DNA from: Clostridium_I sp963725425
Lineage (GTDB): Bacteria; Bacillota; Clostridia; Clostridiales; Clostridiaceae
DNA length: 64,000 bases
Direction: 5' to 3'
Assembly (NCBI GenBank): GCA_963725425.1
Contig: CAVRYJ010000040.1
Location: forward strand, 434,001-498,000
How positions within the stretch are numbered: the stretch's first letter is position 1; each line of letters begins with the position of its first letter. Shown piece by piece: positions 1 to 9,078 of this stretch. The position numbers were made by a program, and so were the translations under genes. The notes beneath the pieces were generated by a model. It was not told where the DNA came from. It saw nothing but the letters and a program-made list of their open reading frames with translations, and searched no databases.

Positions 1-432
1 CTCTGCTGTTACATTTATTGGTGATACAAGGGCATCTATAAGCTTGTTTACTCCTCCTACAAGTTCTCCCCAACCTCCGTTAAATTGAGCAGAGTTACCT
101 CTTGTATCTAATTTACCTTCTTGTGTTGCTTTTATAAGATTGTTTGTTTCAGCTAAGAGTCCACTCATTACATCTATGCAGCTGTTTAAGTTGTTTTTAA
201 TCTCATTGAAATCTCCATTGTAGGTATCTGTTATTTTAGGAGGTATGTCGCCCTTACTAATTCTATCCACGTACTCTGCTGTTACATTTATTGGTGATAC
301 AAGGGCATCTATAAGCTTGTTTACTCCTCCTACAAGTTCTCCCCAACCTCCGTTAAATTGAGCAGAGTTACCTCTTGTATCTAATTTACCTTCTTGTGTT
401 GCTTTTATAAGATTGTTTGTTTCAGCTAAGAG
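1..432 (-). repeat. In-frame direct repeat of a HAMP module in the chemoreceptor
   Basis: Bases 1-159 and 274-432 are identical by eye, at an offset of 273 bases (91 codons). The repeat encodes the module AETNNLIKATQEGKLDTRG through the start of the next HAMP unit. Perfect DNA identity, including synonymous positions, implies a recent duplication or gene conversion. More copies may lie to the left of the window. Confidence 0.9.
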
Positions 433-876
433 CTCTTTAATAGTTCCTACCATTTCTACTATGTTTTTACCTAGCACATCTTTTTCTGACTTAACGTTAA
501 ATACAACTGTCAAATCACCATAGGCTATATTTTTAACTGCATCCACTTGTTCATTAATGTTTTCTACTATTTTCTTAAAGGCAAACATTAAAGTCCCTAT
601 TTCATCCTTTGTTTCATTATGAATTTCAATAGCTACATCTCCAACAGCAATTCTTTCTGCATAATCTATTAGTTTCTTTATTGGTCTTGTAATAGATTTT
701 GAAATTAATACACCTAACCCTGTAGCAAACACTACACCAAATATTATAATTATGATCTTTTCTATTGTATTTATATCAGAAACTCCTATTATTCCAATTG
801 CTGCAGCAATAATTGCCACAATTAAAAACCCGGTTATTATCCTTGTGCCTAGTTTGAAACTGTTAAAAAGATTCAA
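1..876 (-). CDS. Methyl-accepting chemotaxis protein, N-terminal part (runs off the left edge)
   Basis: Reads from a TTG at 876, eight bases after a perfect AGGAGGT-type site (885-890), to the window edge in one open frame of 292 codons. The first 60 residues hold two hydrophobic segments separated by only a few polar residues, so there is almost no extracytoplasmic sensor. A HAMP domain follows (SITRPIKKLIDYAERI), then repeated HAMP-like modules containing FNGGWGELVGGVNKLIDA. The methyl-accepting signalling domain must lie to the left of the window. It is the last gene of the chemotaxis operon seen here. Such receptors usually sense internal or membrane-linked signals, which is inference here. 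Identification as a chemoreceptor is firm; the ligand is unknown. Confidence 0.88.
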   Translation of the reverse strand, partial: MNLFNSFKLGTRIITGFLIVAIIAAAIGIIGVSDINTIEKIIIIIFGVVFATGLGVLISKSITRPIKKLIDYAERIAVGDVAIEIHNETKDEIGTLMFAFKKIVENINEQVDAVKNIAYGDLTVVFNVKSEKDVLGKNIVEMVGTIKELLAETNNLIKATQEGKLDTRGNSAQFNGGWGELVGGVNKLIDALVSPINVTAEYVDRISKGDIPPKITDTYNGDFNEIKNNLNSCIDVMSGLLAETNNLIKATQEGKLDTRGNSAQFNGGWGELVGGVNKLIDALVSPINVTAE

Positions 877-903
877 ATCAATCGACCTCCTGTTAATAAT
901 TTT

Positions 904-1092
904 TTAATCCCAATCTGACATTTCCATACAATTGTTTGAAATTCGCATACCATGACCTAAATAAATTGCACTTACTTTTTTACTCACCAGTTTTTCTAAT
1001 ACATCTACAAACTCAGAATCATAAGTTCCCTCGGAAGTATTTATATCCAAAGGAGTATCTCCTAAAAACAATACATGTTTCTGTATCTCCAA
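904..1092 (-). pseudogene. MBL-fold hydrolase C-terminal scrap
   Basis: A 62-codon frame opening with TTG and without a convincing ribosome site, 17 bases after the cheR stop. Its second half (SEFVDVLEKL..KVSAIYLGHG) resembles the helix-strand-GHG end of metallo-beta-lactamase-fold hydrolases, where the final histidine is a metal ligand. The N-terminal metal-binding HxHxDH part is absent, so it is probably a truncated relic between cheR and the receptor. The family assignment rests on a short match. Confidence 0.4.
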
Positions 1093-1109
1093 TTTAATAA
1101 TTTGCTTTT

Positions 1110-1715
1110 TTATACTATTTTTCTGAACAACTGTGCATTTGACACAACCGATTCAAATAAATCCTTAACTTGATCCGGCAGCTTTTGAGTCTGTTCCATC
1201 GCCAAAAATCCGCCATCTGATAAACTGTCATAAAACATTCTAATGACTTTTATTCTATCCTCTTGAGTAAAATGAAGAAGTACATTTTTACATACTATAA
1301 GTCCTACATTTTTCTTTACAGGTACAAGTGTTAATAAATCATGTTTTATAAATCTTATTGAGTTTCTAATTTCAGGTAAAATAGTATAGCTAGTCTTATC
1401 ATTGTTAGGTATAAAATATTTGGTTAATATTCCCTCGGGTATTCGTTGAACATCGGTTCTAGGGTAGCTACCATCCACTATTATTTTTTCAAACAAATTA
1501 CTACCATCAATATCTGTTGATATTATTTCCACATTTCTAAAATACATATTGCCCATATTTTCACGTAAAATTATTGCTAAGGAATAGGGCTCTGGCCCCA
1601 TGGCACATCCTGCATCCCATATTTTAATATGTTGACGTGTTTTTAAGTAAGGTAGTGCATAATCCTTAATAGTATCTAGTGTTTGCTTATCTCTAAAAAA
1701 ATACGTAAAAGCCAT
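1110..1715 (-). CDS. cheR: CheR-type protein-glutamate methyltransferase, short form
   Basis: S-adenosylmethionine-dependent methyltransferase that adds methyl groups to chemoreceptor glutamates during adaptation. The 201-residue protein has the CheR signature WDAGCAMGPEPYSLAI near residue 34, an acidic STDID strand end and the CKNVLLHF motif that corresponds to the usual RNVLIYF. It lacks the N-terminal helical CheR domain that full-length enzymes of about 260-280 residues use for binding. The start at 1715 follows a GGAGG site. It sits in a cheY-cheA-cheW-cheR order. No cheB, cheC or cheD gene is visible in the window. Confidence 0.85.
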   Translation of the reverse strand: MAFTYFFRDKQTLDTIKDYALPYLKTRQHIKIWDAGCAMGPEPYSLAIILRENMGNMYFRNVEIISTDIDGSNLFEKIIVDGSYPRTDVQRIPEGILTKYFIPNNDKTSYTILPEIRNSIRFIKHDLLTLVPVKKNVGLIVCKNVLLHFTQEDRIKVIRMFYDSLSDGGFLAMEQTQKLPDQVKDLFESVVSNAQLFRKIV

Positions 1716-1762
1716 ATTGTCCTCCTTTAACTATATATGTAATATAGTATAGAATTAAAAAT

Positions 1763-2089
1763 CTAAATTATTGTATTCAAATTCTCCAGTTCATCATCAT
1801 TCAGCAATTTATCGCAATCTATCAAAAGTTTAACTTCATTTCCTACTTTTCCTATTCCTCTAACATAACTATTATGAAAACCTGTTTTTATATCTGGTGG
1901 CGGAACTATGTTTTCATCATCTATAGTAATTACTTCAGCTACATTATCTACAATAAGTCCAACACAGGTTTCCGTTATATCTTGTATACCAATTATGTCT
2001 GTAACAAACTTAATTTCAATACCATAAGCTTCCTTGCCAACAGAAAATGCGAGAAATTTTCCCTTTTGAGTTTCTTCTGAGGTTTCCAT
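1763..2089 (-). CDS. cheW: CheW-like adaptor with an internal deletion
   Basis: CheW couples chemoreceptors to the CheA kinase. The ends are typical: FLAFSVGKEAYGIEI at residues 13-27 and CVGLIVDNVAEVITI from residue 42. At residue 40 the text jumps from GIQDITE straight to TCVGLIVDN, omitting roughly 45 residues that normally carry the second SH3-like subdomain and the PxxxxGVINLRG region. The protein is 108 residues where 150-160 is usual. The reading frame is intact, so the deletion is in frame. No strong ribosome site is seen. It may be non-functional, or another cheW may exist elsewhere. Confidence 0.75.
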   Translation of the reverse strand: METSEETQKGKFLAFSVGKEAYGIEIKFVTDIIGIQDITETCVGLIVDNVAEVITIDDENIVPPPDIKTGFHNSYVRGIGKVGNEVKLLIDCDKLLNDDELENLNTII

Positions 2090-2137
2090 ATCTTCATCTG
2101 AGATCTATGCCATTTATATACATGCCCTTCTTTAGTT

Positions 2138-4189
2138 TTATCTATCTAAAATGCCACTTACATCTAAAATGAGACTGATGTTACCATCTCCAAGTATTGT
2201 ACATCCAGCAATACCTTTAGCTTTCTTAATATAGGTTGGTAATGCCTTCACTACCACTTGTTGTTCTCCAATTAGTGCATCTACAAACAAACATGCAGCG
2301 CTTGTATTATCTTCTACCACTACCATTATTCCCTTAGCTACTGTAGTCACCATGGTATTTGTATTAAATATTTTATGAAGTCTGTATATTGGATAGGCTT
2401 CTCCCCTTATCATTATCATTTCATTTCCTTCAGCATCTTCAATTACTTCATCCTCTTTTGGCTTAAAAGATTCTCTAATGCTTGTAATAGGTATTGTATA
2501 TTTAGATTTACCAACAGATACCTCTAATCCATCAATTATTGCCAAGGTCAAAGGAATCTTGATCGATATGGTGCTTCCCTTCCCTTTTTCACTTGCTATG
2601 GAAATGGACCCACCAATGCTATCTATATTTTTCTTTACTACATCCATTCCAACGCCTCGACCAGAGTATTCTGTAACATTTTCATTCGTGGAAAATCCTG
2701 GTAATAAAATATTTGAAAAAATCTCTTTATCCGTTAATTCCTCCTGTGATTTTATAACTAACCCTTTAAGTTTAGCTTTCTCATATATTTTTTCTTTGTC
2801 CAGTCCTTTCCCGTCATCACTAACGATTATAAATACATCACCACCAGCATTTTTTGCCTCCAAGGTGATTTTGCCCATTTCTAGTTTTCCAGAAGTTTTT
2901 CTTTCATCTTTTTCTTCTATTCCGTGATCTAAAGAATTCCTCACAAGATGCATAAGGGGATCTGAAATATGATCAATAATATTTTTATCCACCTCTGTGT
3001 CCTCTCCAATAATTACTAGTTCAACTTCTTTATTTAGCTTTTTACTCATATCTCTCACAATTCTATTCATCTTGTGAAAAGTCATGGATACTGGTATCAT
3101 TCTTACGGACATTACAATATCCTGTAATTCATTAGTAAGTTTTCTAAGCTGCCTAGATGCTTTTTTAAAATTATCTAACTGTAATCCTTCTAAGTCTGGA
3201 TTTTTTGTAACCATTGCTTCTGAAATGACGATTTCTCCTACTAAATCTAAGAGCGTGTCCAGTTTTGAAATATTCACACTTATGATGCTTTGCTGCTTTG
3301 CACTTTTAGTTATATGTAGATCCTCTTTTTTATTGTTTTCCACAGGTACGATTACGTTCACATCTTCAAGCACGATTTTCGTTTTAGCTTTTAATGCTTT
3401 AATCTCTGGTGGATATTCTTCTACAGGTGTAAGTTCTACCTCTCTTAAAAAAATGATTTCATTTAGTTTTTCTTCAACTTTTTCTTTTGTCATATATGTA
3501 CAAAAACCTATTAAAAAACCATTTTTTCTAATAGTTTCTGTACTGTGATCACTTTCTATAATATCCTCAGGGATGTGGTACATTTCACTGACACAAGTTT
3601 TAAAATTGTGAATTACAGCATACGCTCTAACATTCTCCATTTCACAACCATCTTCATAAAAAATTCTTGCCACATATTTATGTTTATCTTCTTCCCTTGA
3701 GTTTTCATCTGAATTTAAGTAATATTCAGTATCTTCCCCAGATTGTACAGTATCATTTTCGATAACTTCTCCACTTGCTTCTTTCATATTTTCAAGAAGA
3801 TTTGAACTTTTTAATACTAAGGCTTCGTTAGATCCATCGGCTTCTCCATCATTTTCGATTTTTGAAACTTCACCTTTGATAAAATCAATTCCTGAAAGCA
3901 CCAAATCAAATAAGTTTTCAAAGTCAATTTTTGCTTCTTTATTTTCTCTAATAAAGTAAAACAAATCCTCCATTGAATGTGCCAAAACTGAAATATTGTT
4001 AAACATCATCATAGCTGATGAACTTTTTATAGTGTGCATTATTCTAAAGATCTCGTTTATTGCCTCTGCACTAATATTTTTACTTTTTTCACATTCAATA
4101 CTAATTTCTTCAAGTTGCTCCATTAGTTGAGTGGCTTCGAAAAGATATATTTCTAGCATTGGTTCTCTAGTTGTTCCATCCTCTGACAT
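2138..4189 (-). CDS. cheA: Chemotaxis histidine kinase CheA
   Basis: Cytoplasmic kinase that relays receptor signals to CheY. The 683 residues show an HPt domain with the phosphorylated histidine in MHTIKSSSAM (about residue 52), a long acidic linker and P2-like region, a dimerisation helix pair near 310-370 (LDTLLDLVGEIVISEAMV), an HATPase domain with the N box VRNSLDHGIE and G boxes DDGKGLD and GRGVGMDVV, and a CheW-like C-terminus ending near TILGDGNISLILDV. The start at 4189 follows an AAAGGGG site. Length and domain order are standard for the family. Confidence 0.96.
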   Translation of the reverse strand: MSEDGTTREPMLEIYLFEATQLMEQLEEISIECEKSKNISAEAINEIFRIMHTIKSSSAMMMFNNISVLAHSMEDLFYFIRENKEAKIDFENLFDLVLSGIDFIKGEVSKIENDGEADGSNEALVLKSSNLLENMKEASGEVIENDTVQSGEDTEYYLNSDENSREEDKHKYVARIFYEDGCEMENVRAYAVIHNFKTCVSEMYHIPEDIIESDHSTETIRKNGFLIGFCTYMTKEKVEEKLNEIIFLREVELTPVEEYPPEIKALKAKTKIVLEDVNVIVPVENNKKEDLHITKSAKQQSIISVNISKLDTLLDLVGEIVISEAMVTKNPDLEGLQLDNFKKASRQLRKLTNELQDIVMSVRMIPVSMTFHKMNRIVRDMSKKLNKEVELVIIGEDTEVDKNIIDHISDPLMHLVRNSLDHGIEEKDERKTSGKLEMGKITLEAKNAGGDVFIIVSDDGKGLDKEKIYEKAKLKGLVIKSQEELTDKEIFSNILLPGFSTNENVTEYSGRGVGMDVVKKNIDSIGGSISIASEKGKGSTISIKIPLTLAIIDGLEVSVGKSKYTIPITSIRESFKPKEDEVIEDAEGNEMIMIRGEAYPIYRLHKIFNTNTMVTTVAKGIMVVVEDNTSAACLFVDALIGEQQVVVKALPTYIKKAKGIAGCTILGDGNISLILDVSGILDR

Positions 4190-4217
4190 AAAACTACCCC
4201 TTCTTTCTAGATAACTA

Positions 4218-4571
4218 TTACAATTTTTTGAAAGCTTTTACTATTGTTTCTTCATTAAATGGTTTTATCACAAAACCCACTGCACCTGACATCACAGCTT
4301 CCCTCACAATTGTTTGTTGCCCCAGTGCAGAAATCATCATTACTTTTGCACTCTTATCAAATGCTATTATCTGCTTCAATGCTTCCAGTCCATCCATTAC
4401 TGGCATTGTAATATCAAGGGTTATAATATCAGGTTTAAGAATCTTATATTTTTCAATAGCTATTTCTCCATTATCAGCCTCTCCAACAATATCAAATCCG
4501 TTTTTTTCAAGCATAGTTTTTAGTGCCAACCTCATAAATGCTGCATCATCCGCAATTAAAACTCTTTTCAT
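4218..4571 (-). CDS. cheY: Chemotaxis response regulator CheY
   Basis: Single-domain receiver phosphorylated by CheA that controls the flagellar switch. It has the acidic pair in VLIADDAAF, the phospho-acceptor Asp in IITLDITMPVMDG and the conserved Lys in FVIKPFNEE. Of two candidate ATGs (4580 and 4571), the inner one is preferred because the GAGAGG site directly abuts the first. It lies 28 bases ahead of cheA and is the first gene of the operon in this window. Confidence 0.93.
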   Translation of the reverse strand: MKRVLIADDAAFMRLALKTMLEKNGFDIVGEADNGEIAIEKYKILKPDIITLDITMPVMDGLEALKQIIAFDKSAKVMMISALGQQTIVREAVMSGAVGFVIKPFNEETIVKAFKKL

Positions 4572-4761
4572 CAAATTCATCCTCTCTAAAAAATTTATTA
4601 TATTATCAACTACTAAAAGATTTCACACTTTAATATCGAAACTAAAACTTTGTATATCCTAACATATATCGACTATTTTTTTGTATTATTTAGTAATATT
4701 CTTTTTAATTTTAAATATTATTTAGATTTACTAATAAATTAAATTTAAATAATATAGAGAA

Positions 4762-5038
4762 GCCGAACCTGTTGCACACAATTTACTGCTGCTGGGTTCC
4801 ATGCTACGGTTTTACATTATAGTGTTTATCCCTCAAAACATCCACAACCACTTCTAGATGTTTCAAGAACAGTGTGCTTGCTACGGGAAAATGCTGAAGA
4901 ATGGAATATTGACACTGAATGGGATGTCCCTAGCAACTAAAGAAACATCTAATGAAGAGAGAAAAGAAGATTCACATGTTGCTACTTGGATGGAACTTTG
5001 TATTCAATGGCTAAATAAGATTTTTTAGTTTGAATTTA
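4762..5038 (+). pseudogene. Alpha/beta hydrolase (BD-FAE-like esterase) relic
   Basis: The only gene remains in the 4581-5267 stretch. One frame reads TAAGFHATVLHYSVYPSKHP and runs on through LLDVSRTVCLLRENAEEWNID, typical of the N-terminal third of acetyl-esterase/BD-FAE proteins. Near base 4918 it passes straight into GMSLATKETS and SHVATWMELCIQWL, the family C-terminus, in another frame. The middle, with the Ser nucleophile, is deleted. A further frameshift lies near 4777 (EPVA then QFTAAG). It cannot encode an enzyme. Confidence 0.75.
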
Positions 5039-5267
5039 CAGACCATGTCAGAACTATAAATTAGCAAAATGCTTGAATAATTTTCGAAAAATAAAAAAGG
5101 CTGCACTATTTTACGTACAGTCTTAATTACCAAATATAATAAAGTGTCAAATAATCGTTGCTCGTTTATGCTCTTATAGAATACTAGTATAATTTATGTA
5201 ATTTAATAGAGTAATCTTACTAAATTTACATATCCTTATCTGATTAATTTTGAGAATAAATATCTAG

Positions 5268-6155
5268 TTATTTGATGGATGCTTCATAAATTGAACTAAT
5301 TGAATTGGATAACATCAAATTGAATTCTTTATCTGTTTGCTGAGCAGTAAGTCCTTGGGATAAGGCACGGGAAAAACTAGCAATCAAGCCGTTATTATGT
5401 GCAAGTTTTTCATTTGCTTCACTTTGAGTGTACCCTCCTGACAAAGCTACTACTCTTACAACATGGGGATTATCCATTAACTCTTTATAAAAGTTATCTT
5501 CTGATGGTATTGAAAGTTTAAGTATGACTTTTACGTCTTTGCCAAGGTTAGCTAATTGATTGAAAATTTCAGATTTTAATATTCCTTCTGATTTTTCCTT
5601 ATCTGCACTGTATATATCAACCTCTGGTTCTATAATTGGAACCAACCCAGCTTCAGCTATTGTTTTGCCAATATCAAATTGTTGCTCAACTATTTTTCGA
5701 ATTCCTTCTGAATTTGCTTCTTTAATCACCGAACGCATTTTTGTACCAAATATGTTTTTTTCAATGGCACGTTTTAATAGTTCCTCCAAATTCGGAATCA
5801 ATTTCATAAGCTGAACACCGTTTTCAACTTCAGCAAGTCCTTTATCAATCTTTAAAAAAGGCACAACGCCTTTATCCTCCCAAAGAAAATCTGCTGTAAA
5901 TTTATCACCAATCTTACGGTCCATAGTATTTTCAAATAATATGGAACCCAAAATATGCTCAGAATTGAATGCAGGGCTTGTTATAATACGCGTTCTCATT
6001 TCATGTACCAATTTGAACATTGCTTCGTCATTGGAATAACAGTCTTTGGAAATGCCATACTGCAAAAGTGCATTTGGAGTGCTACCACCACTCTGATCCA
6101 ATGCAGCGATAAACCCTTTTCCAGTGTGGATTCGATCCATTTGTTCCTTATTCAT
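5268..6155 (-). CDS. fda: Fructose-bisphosphate aldolase class I
   Basis: Glycolytic aldolase interconverting fructose 1,6-bisphosphate and the triose phosphates through a lysine Schiff base. The 295 residues follow the bacterial Fda family throughout: GFIAALDQSGGSTPNAL near the start, FENTMDR, GVVPFLKIDKGLAE, FGTKMRSVI, LVPIIEPEV, VILKLSIPSE with a candidate Schiff-base Lys, and VVALSGGYTQ. Length matches the family (about 296). The start at 6155 follows GGGGAAAAG. It is followed by no co-directional gene, and an aldo/keto reductase gene lies 89 bases upstream on the same strand, so the two may share a transcript. Confidence 0.95.
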   Translation of the reverse strand: MNKEQMDRIHTGKGFIAALDQSGGSTPNALLQYGISKDCYSNDEAMFKLVHEMRTRIITSPAFNSEHILGSILFENTMDRKIGDKFTADFLWEDKGVVPFLKIDKGLAEVENGVQLMKLIPNLEELLKRAIEKNIFGTKMRSVIKEANSEGIRKIVEQQFDIGKTIAEAGLVPIIEPEVDIYSADKEKSEGILKSEIFNQLANLGKDVKVILKLSIPSEDNFYKELMDNPHVVRVVALSGGYTQSEANEKLAHNNGLIASFSRALSQGLTAQQTDKEFNLMLSNSISSIYEASIK

Positions 6156-6244
6156 ATACTTTTCCCCCTTAATTTTTATATTTAATTAACTTAATAATCT
6201 CTTGACTTCTATTATAGCACTTGTTACTAAAAAAAATGCTCTGA

Positions 6245-7066
6245 CTATATTTTTTGACTATTCAGATATTCCATATCTTCTTTAGAAATTTCAAAATCTA
6301 CATTAGCATTTTCAATAATATATTCTTCGTGAGTTGACTTCGGAAGTGGCAAAGCGTCTCTTTGTAAAACATATCTGATACATATCTGTGGAATAGTCTT
6401 ACCATATTTATTTGCCATTTCTGATACAATTCCACTTTTAAGCAGAGCACCTGTAGCAATTGGAGAATAACCTTCAACCAGAATATCGTTATCTTGACAA
6501 AAACTAGTGATCTCGTCTTGTGTATTGCCAATAAAGAACTTAATTTGATTTATCATTGGTTTAACTTCACAGTTATCCATAAGATTCTTTATATCCGCTA
6601 CATCAAAATTTGATACTCCAATCGCTCTTATCTTACCACTTTTATATGCTTCTTCCATAGCAGTCCATACAGCAATGTTTTCCTCAAAATAAGCCTTTTC
6701 GGACCCACCGAACATTTCCTGCCAAGGCTTTGGTGCGTGAATCAGCAGTAGGTCAATATAGTCCAAATCAAAATTTTTAAGTGATTTTTTGATTATTGCT
6801 ACTGCTTCCACGTAACTCTTTATTTCTGCGGGTACTTTTGTGGTAATAAAGAGTTCCTTACGTAGAATTCCACTTTCTCGAACTGCTTTCCCAACTCCTA
6901 CTTCATTCTGGTACGCAGATGCTGTGTCTATATGTCTATAACCATTTTTCAATGCTACTCCAACAGAATTTACCACTACACTATTTGATACCTGCCAAGT
7001 ACCAATTGCCATTTTAGGTATTTTCACACCATTAGCCAATTCATAAGTTTCTCTTAATATACTCAT
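6245..7066 (-). CDS. Aldo/keto reductase
   Basis: NAD(P)H-dependent reductase of aldehydes or ketones with the (beta/alpha)8 AKR fold. The 273 residues contain GYRHIDTASAYQNEVGVG (catalytic Asp and Tyr), the catalytic Lys in LFITTKVP, the His in YIDLLLIHAPKPW, and the AKR signatures IRAIGVSNF and PKSTHEEYI near the C-terminus. The start at 7066 follows a clean AGGAGG. The substrate cannot be told from sequence. Confidence 0.92.
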   Translation of the reverse strand: MSILRETYELANGVKIPKMAIGTWQVSNSVVVNSVGVALKNGYRHIDTASAYQNEVGVGKAVRESGILRKELFITTKVPAEIKSYVEAVAIIKKSLKNFDLDYIDLLLIHAPKPWQEMFGGSEKAYFEENIAVWTAMEEAYKSGKIRAIGVSNFDVADIKNLMDNCEVKPMINQIKFFIGNTQDEITSFCQDNDILVEGYSPIATGALLKSGIVSEMANKYGKTIPQICIRYVLQRDALPLPKSTHEEYIIENANVDFEISKEDMEYLNSQKI

Positions 7067-7257
7067 TTTTTAACCTCCTGTTAATAATTGGGCATTATTT
7101 GATTCCATAATATTCCCCATGTTAAGTTACATCATAGATACTAAAGTATACCATTGTCAATAGGGACTTTATTCATTCCACTGAATAGTAATAATAATCT
7201 ATCTATCTATCTAAAGTTATTACAATAAATATAGTAGGCTTTGAATATATTAAAATT

Positions 7258-7368
7258 CCCCATAGATTCCACACCACTTTTCATTTATGGGAAAATGAAG
7301 TCAAAGACTACATGTTAACAGACGTATTGGAAGTTCACTTCATAGAAATGGCGAAGTTTAGGAAATGA
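7258..7368 (+). pseudogene. Rpn/PD-(D/E)XK nuclease-transposase fragment
   Basis: In the 7067-7476 gap an open stretch reads FHTTFHLWENEV then YMLTDVLEVHFIEMAKF and stops at 7366. This matches the middle of the Rpn family (recombination-promoting nuclease, PD-(D/E)XK transposase-like), where LTD..E.HFIEL.KF is characteristic. Nothing remains of the rest. A short ATCT tandem run lies at about 7198-7212. Otherwise the gap holds only the reductase promoter region. Confidence 0.55.
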
Positions 7369-7476
7369 AAAAATAAAAAAGCATATTAATAAGTTGCCTT
7401 TTGGGGATGTTGTGCAAAAAAGCAATTGATATTTATAATAAGTTTGCCCTTATTAACATAAATGCATCCATCTATG

Positions 7477-7947
7477 CTATAAAGTTTTTATATACCACAC
7501 ATCGCAAGCATAATGTTCTGTTGCAACTACCGGTTTTTCTAATTGAACAAATTTATGCTTTTTATAAAATTTATTGGCTGCCACCATGTTATCAAAGGTC
7601 TCAAGATAACACTTTTTATAATACTGTTTTGCAAATTCTAAAGAAATTTTTAATAGTTCATTAGCAATTCCAGTACCTCTCACCCCTTTTAGAGAATACA
7701 TTTTCTGTAATTCACATATATTTTCCATATTAGTTAAGGGACCAATACCACAACCAGCTACTATTTTATTATTATCTTCAACAACCCAATATTTAGATTT
7801 TTCATTTTGATAAACTTGATAAAATTTCCCCAAATTGGCATCTTCCCATGCACATCCTGGTTTGTTTGCTCCAAATTCTATTAAACAAGTTCTGATAAGG
7901 GACTCAACTTGTTCATTATCTTTTTCTTGTATTTCTCTAATTAGCAT
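7477..7947 (-). CDS. GNAT family N-acetyltransferase
   Basis: Transfers an acetyl group from acetyl-CoA to an unknown amine. The 156-residue protein starts IREIQEKDNEQV and carries the acetyl-CoA loop in SLKGVRGTGIANELL (the usual R/QxxGxG/A), followed by the motif YLETFDNMVAANKFYKKHKF. The start at 7947 follows a TGGAGGT site. It stands alone, upstream of a convergent gap. Confidence 0.88.
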   Translation of the reverse strand: MLIREIQEKDNEQVESLIRTCLIEFGANKPGCAWEDANLGKFYQVYQNEKSKYWVVEDNNKIVAGCGIGPLTNMENICELQKMYSLKGVRGTGIANELLKISLEFAKQYYKKCYLETFDNMVAANKFYKKHKFVQLEKPVVATEHYACDVWYIKTL

Positions 7948-8017
7948 AAACTACCTCCAGCATAAAATTTTAGATATTTTTCAATATTGGATTGTATATA
8001 TTCCCTGTATTTTTACA

Positions 8018-8368
8018 TTAAGTTACTGTATTATCCTTCTGTTCTATTCTGTCATTCAATTCTTTTATTATTCTTCTTAACTCTCTCCGTTCTTGCTTTG
8101 CAATCTTCAACTCTTGCATTACTGCATCATGTGTCTCCAGCGATATCTTCTCTTGTACTTTTGTTCCTTTGTTTGTTGTGTAGTTAATCAATGGTAATGC
8201 CGCTGCTTGGAACACACTAGACGATAAGTATTGCACCCATGCTGTTATTGTTGATGGTGGGGTTATAAACGCTGGTATCATCGTTACGATAAAGATTATC
8301 CAAAACATATACATACTAGATAGGGCAATAGATAGTTTATCTCCTATAATATCATTCAACTTATTCAA
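8018..8368 (-). CDS. Small membrane protein with two membrane segments and a charged C-terminal helix
   Basis: A 116-residue protein starting with TTG after a GAGGAGATG site. Two hydrophobic segments (about residues 17-36 and 44-65) flank a PPSTITAWVQYLSS loop, a layout common in small DUF1003-like membrane proteins, though I do not claim that family. Residues 70-112 are highly charged and probably a coiled coil (KIAKQERRELRRIIKELNDR). No function can be assigned. Confidence 0.7.
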   Translation of the reverse strand: MNKLNDIIGDKLSIALSSMYMFWIIFIVTMIPAFITPPSTITAWVQYLSSSVFQAAALPLINYTTNKGTKVQEKISLETHDAVMQELKIAKQERRELRRIIKELNDRIEQKDNTVT

Positions 8369-8480
8369 ATTATCATCTCCTCTTTATTATTATACATAAA
8401 AAATACGCCTGTTAAGAGTTCTTTTTTAATATTAAATTTTTTAATACTTTATAATAAAGAGTTCTCTTATTTTTCAATTA

Positions 8481-8696
8481 CTATTCCCAATTATGCAATT
8501 TTACCATTTCATAGTGTTCATTTAATGCTTCATTATTATTTGTTTCTAGTATTACTGGATCTAAGAATACATGTACATTATTTTCTTCTTAATTTATAAC
8601 AATTTCCTTTACTCTATATTCATAAGAATCTTGCCATACTGAATCTGCTACAAAGTCACCTTCATGTGCCATTATATTTGAATTTAATTTTTTCAT
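8481..8696 (-). pseudogene. Small conserved-looking ORF split by an in-frame TAA
   Basis: A 72-codon frame from ATG 8696 (MKKLNSNIMAHEGDFVADSV) to TAG 8481, ending EHYEMVKLHNWE. One TAA at 8589-8591 breaks it after KEIVIN. The text on both sides is similarly protein-like, so it looks like a single small gene with a nonsense mutation. Family unknown. The ribosome site is weak. Confidence 0.45.
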
Positions 8697-8880
8697 CTTT
8701 AATATTCAATTATCAAAGAACATTGTTCATATTTTCACTTTCACTAGTTACGTGGTTTTTCAAAATGTGAGCCAAAATTTAATTTTTATTTTTTTTCATG
8801 GATTTTTTGTGTCAAATTGCAAATACTATTAATGAACTCAAGTACACATACATACTTGAAAATTTAGGAGGTATGCTCAA

Positions 8881-9070
8881 ATGGAAACAAAAATGCTAAA
8901 CAACACGTTCAAGATGTAACAACTCAACTTCAAGATGCAAAAATTGTTTGAATCAGGCCCTTAGTTCAGTAGAAAAGCCTGAAAATAAACAACAAATTCA
9001 AAATACTCTTAATTCTGTAGATAGTGCTTTACAAAATGCAAATGCTACACTTTCAAATTACAAGGAATAG
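8881..9070 (+). pseudogene. Small helical-protein ORF with two frameshifts
   Basis: A perfect AGGAGGT (8866-8872) precedes ATG 8881, but that frame closes after 12 codons. Adjacent frames read QHVQDVTTQLQDAK and then NQALSSVEKPENKQQIQNTL through SALQNANATLSNYKE to TAG 9068, and a terminator follows. The Gln/Asn/Leu-rich text suggests a small coiled-coil protein of about 60 residues, broken by at least two indels. The combination of ribosome site, remnant and terminator supports a former gene. Confidence 0.5.
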
Positions 9071-9078
9071 ATTTTCAG

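Noticed and set aside
2478..3548. Plus-strand ORFs of about 150 codons opposite cheA
   Set aside because: Ser/Phe-rich antisense shadows of a clear CheA gene, with no ribosome sites and no family likeness.
7198..7212. ATCT tandem repeat as a phase-variable tract
   Set aside because: Only about four units, more than 130 bases upstream of the reductase start and not in a coding or -10/-35 position.
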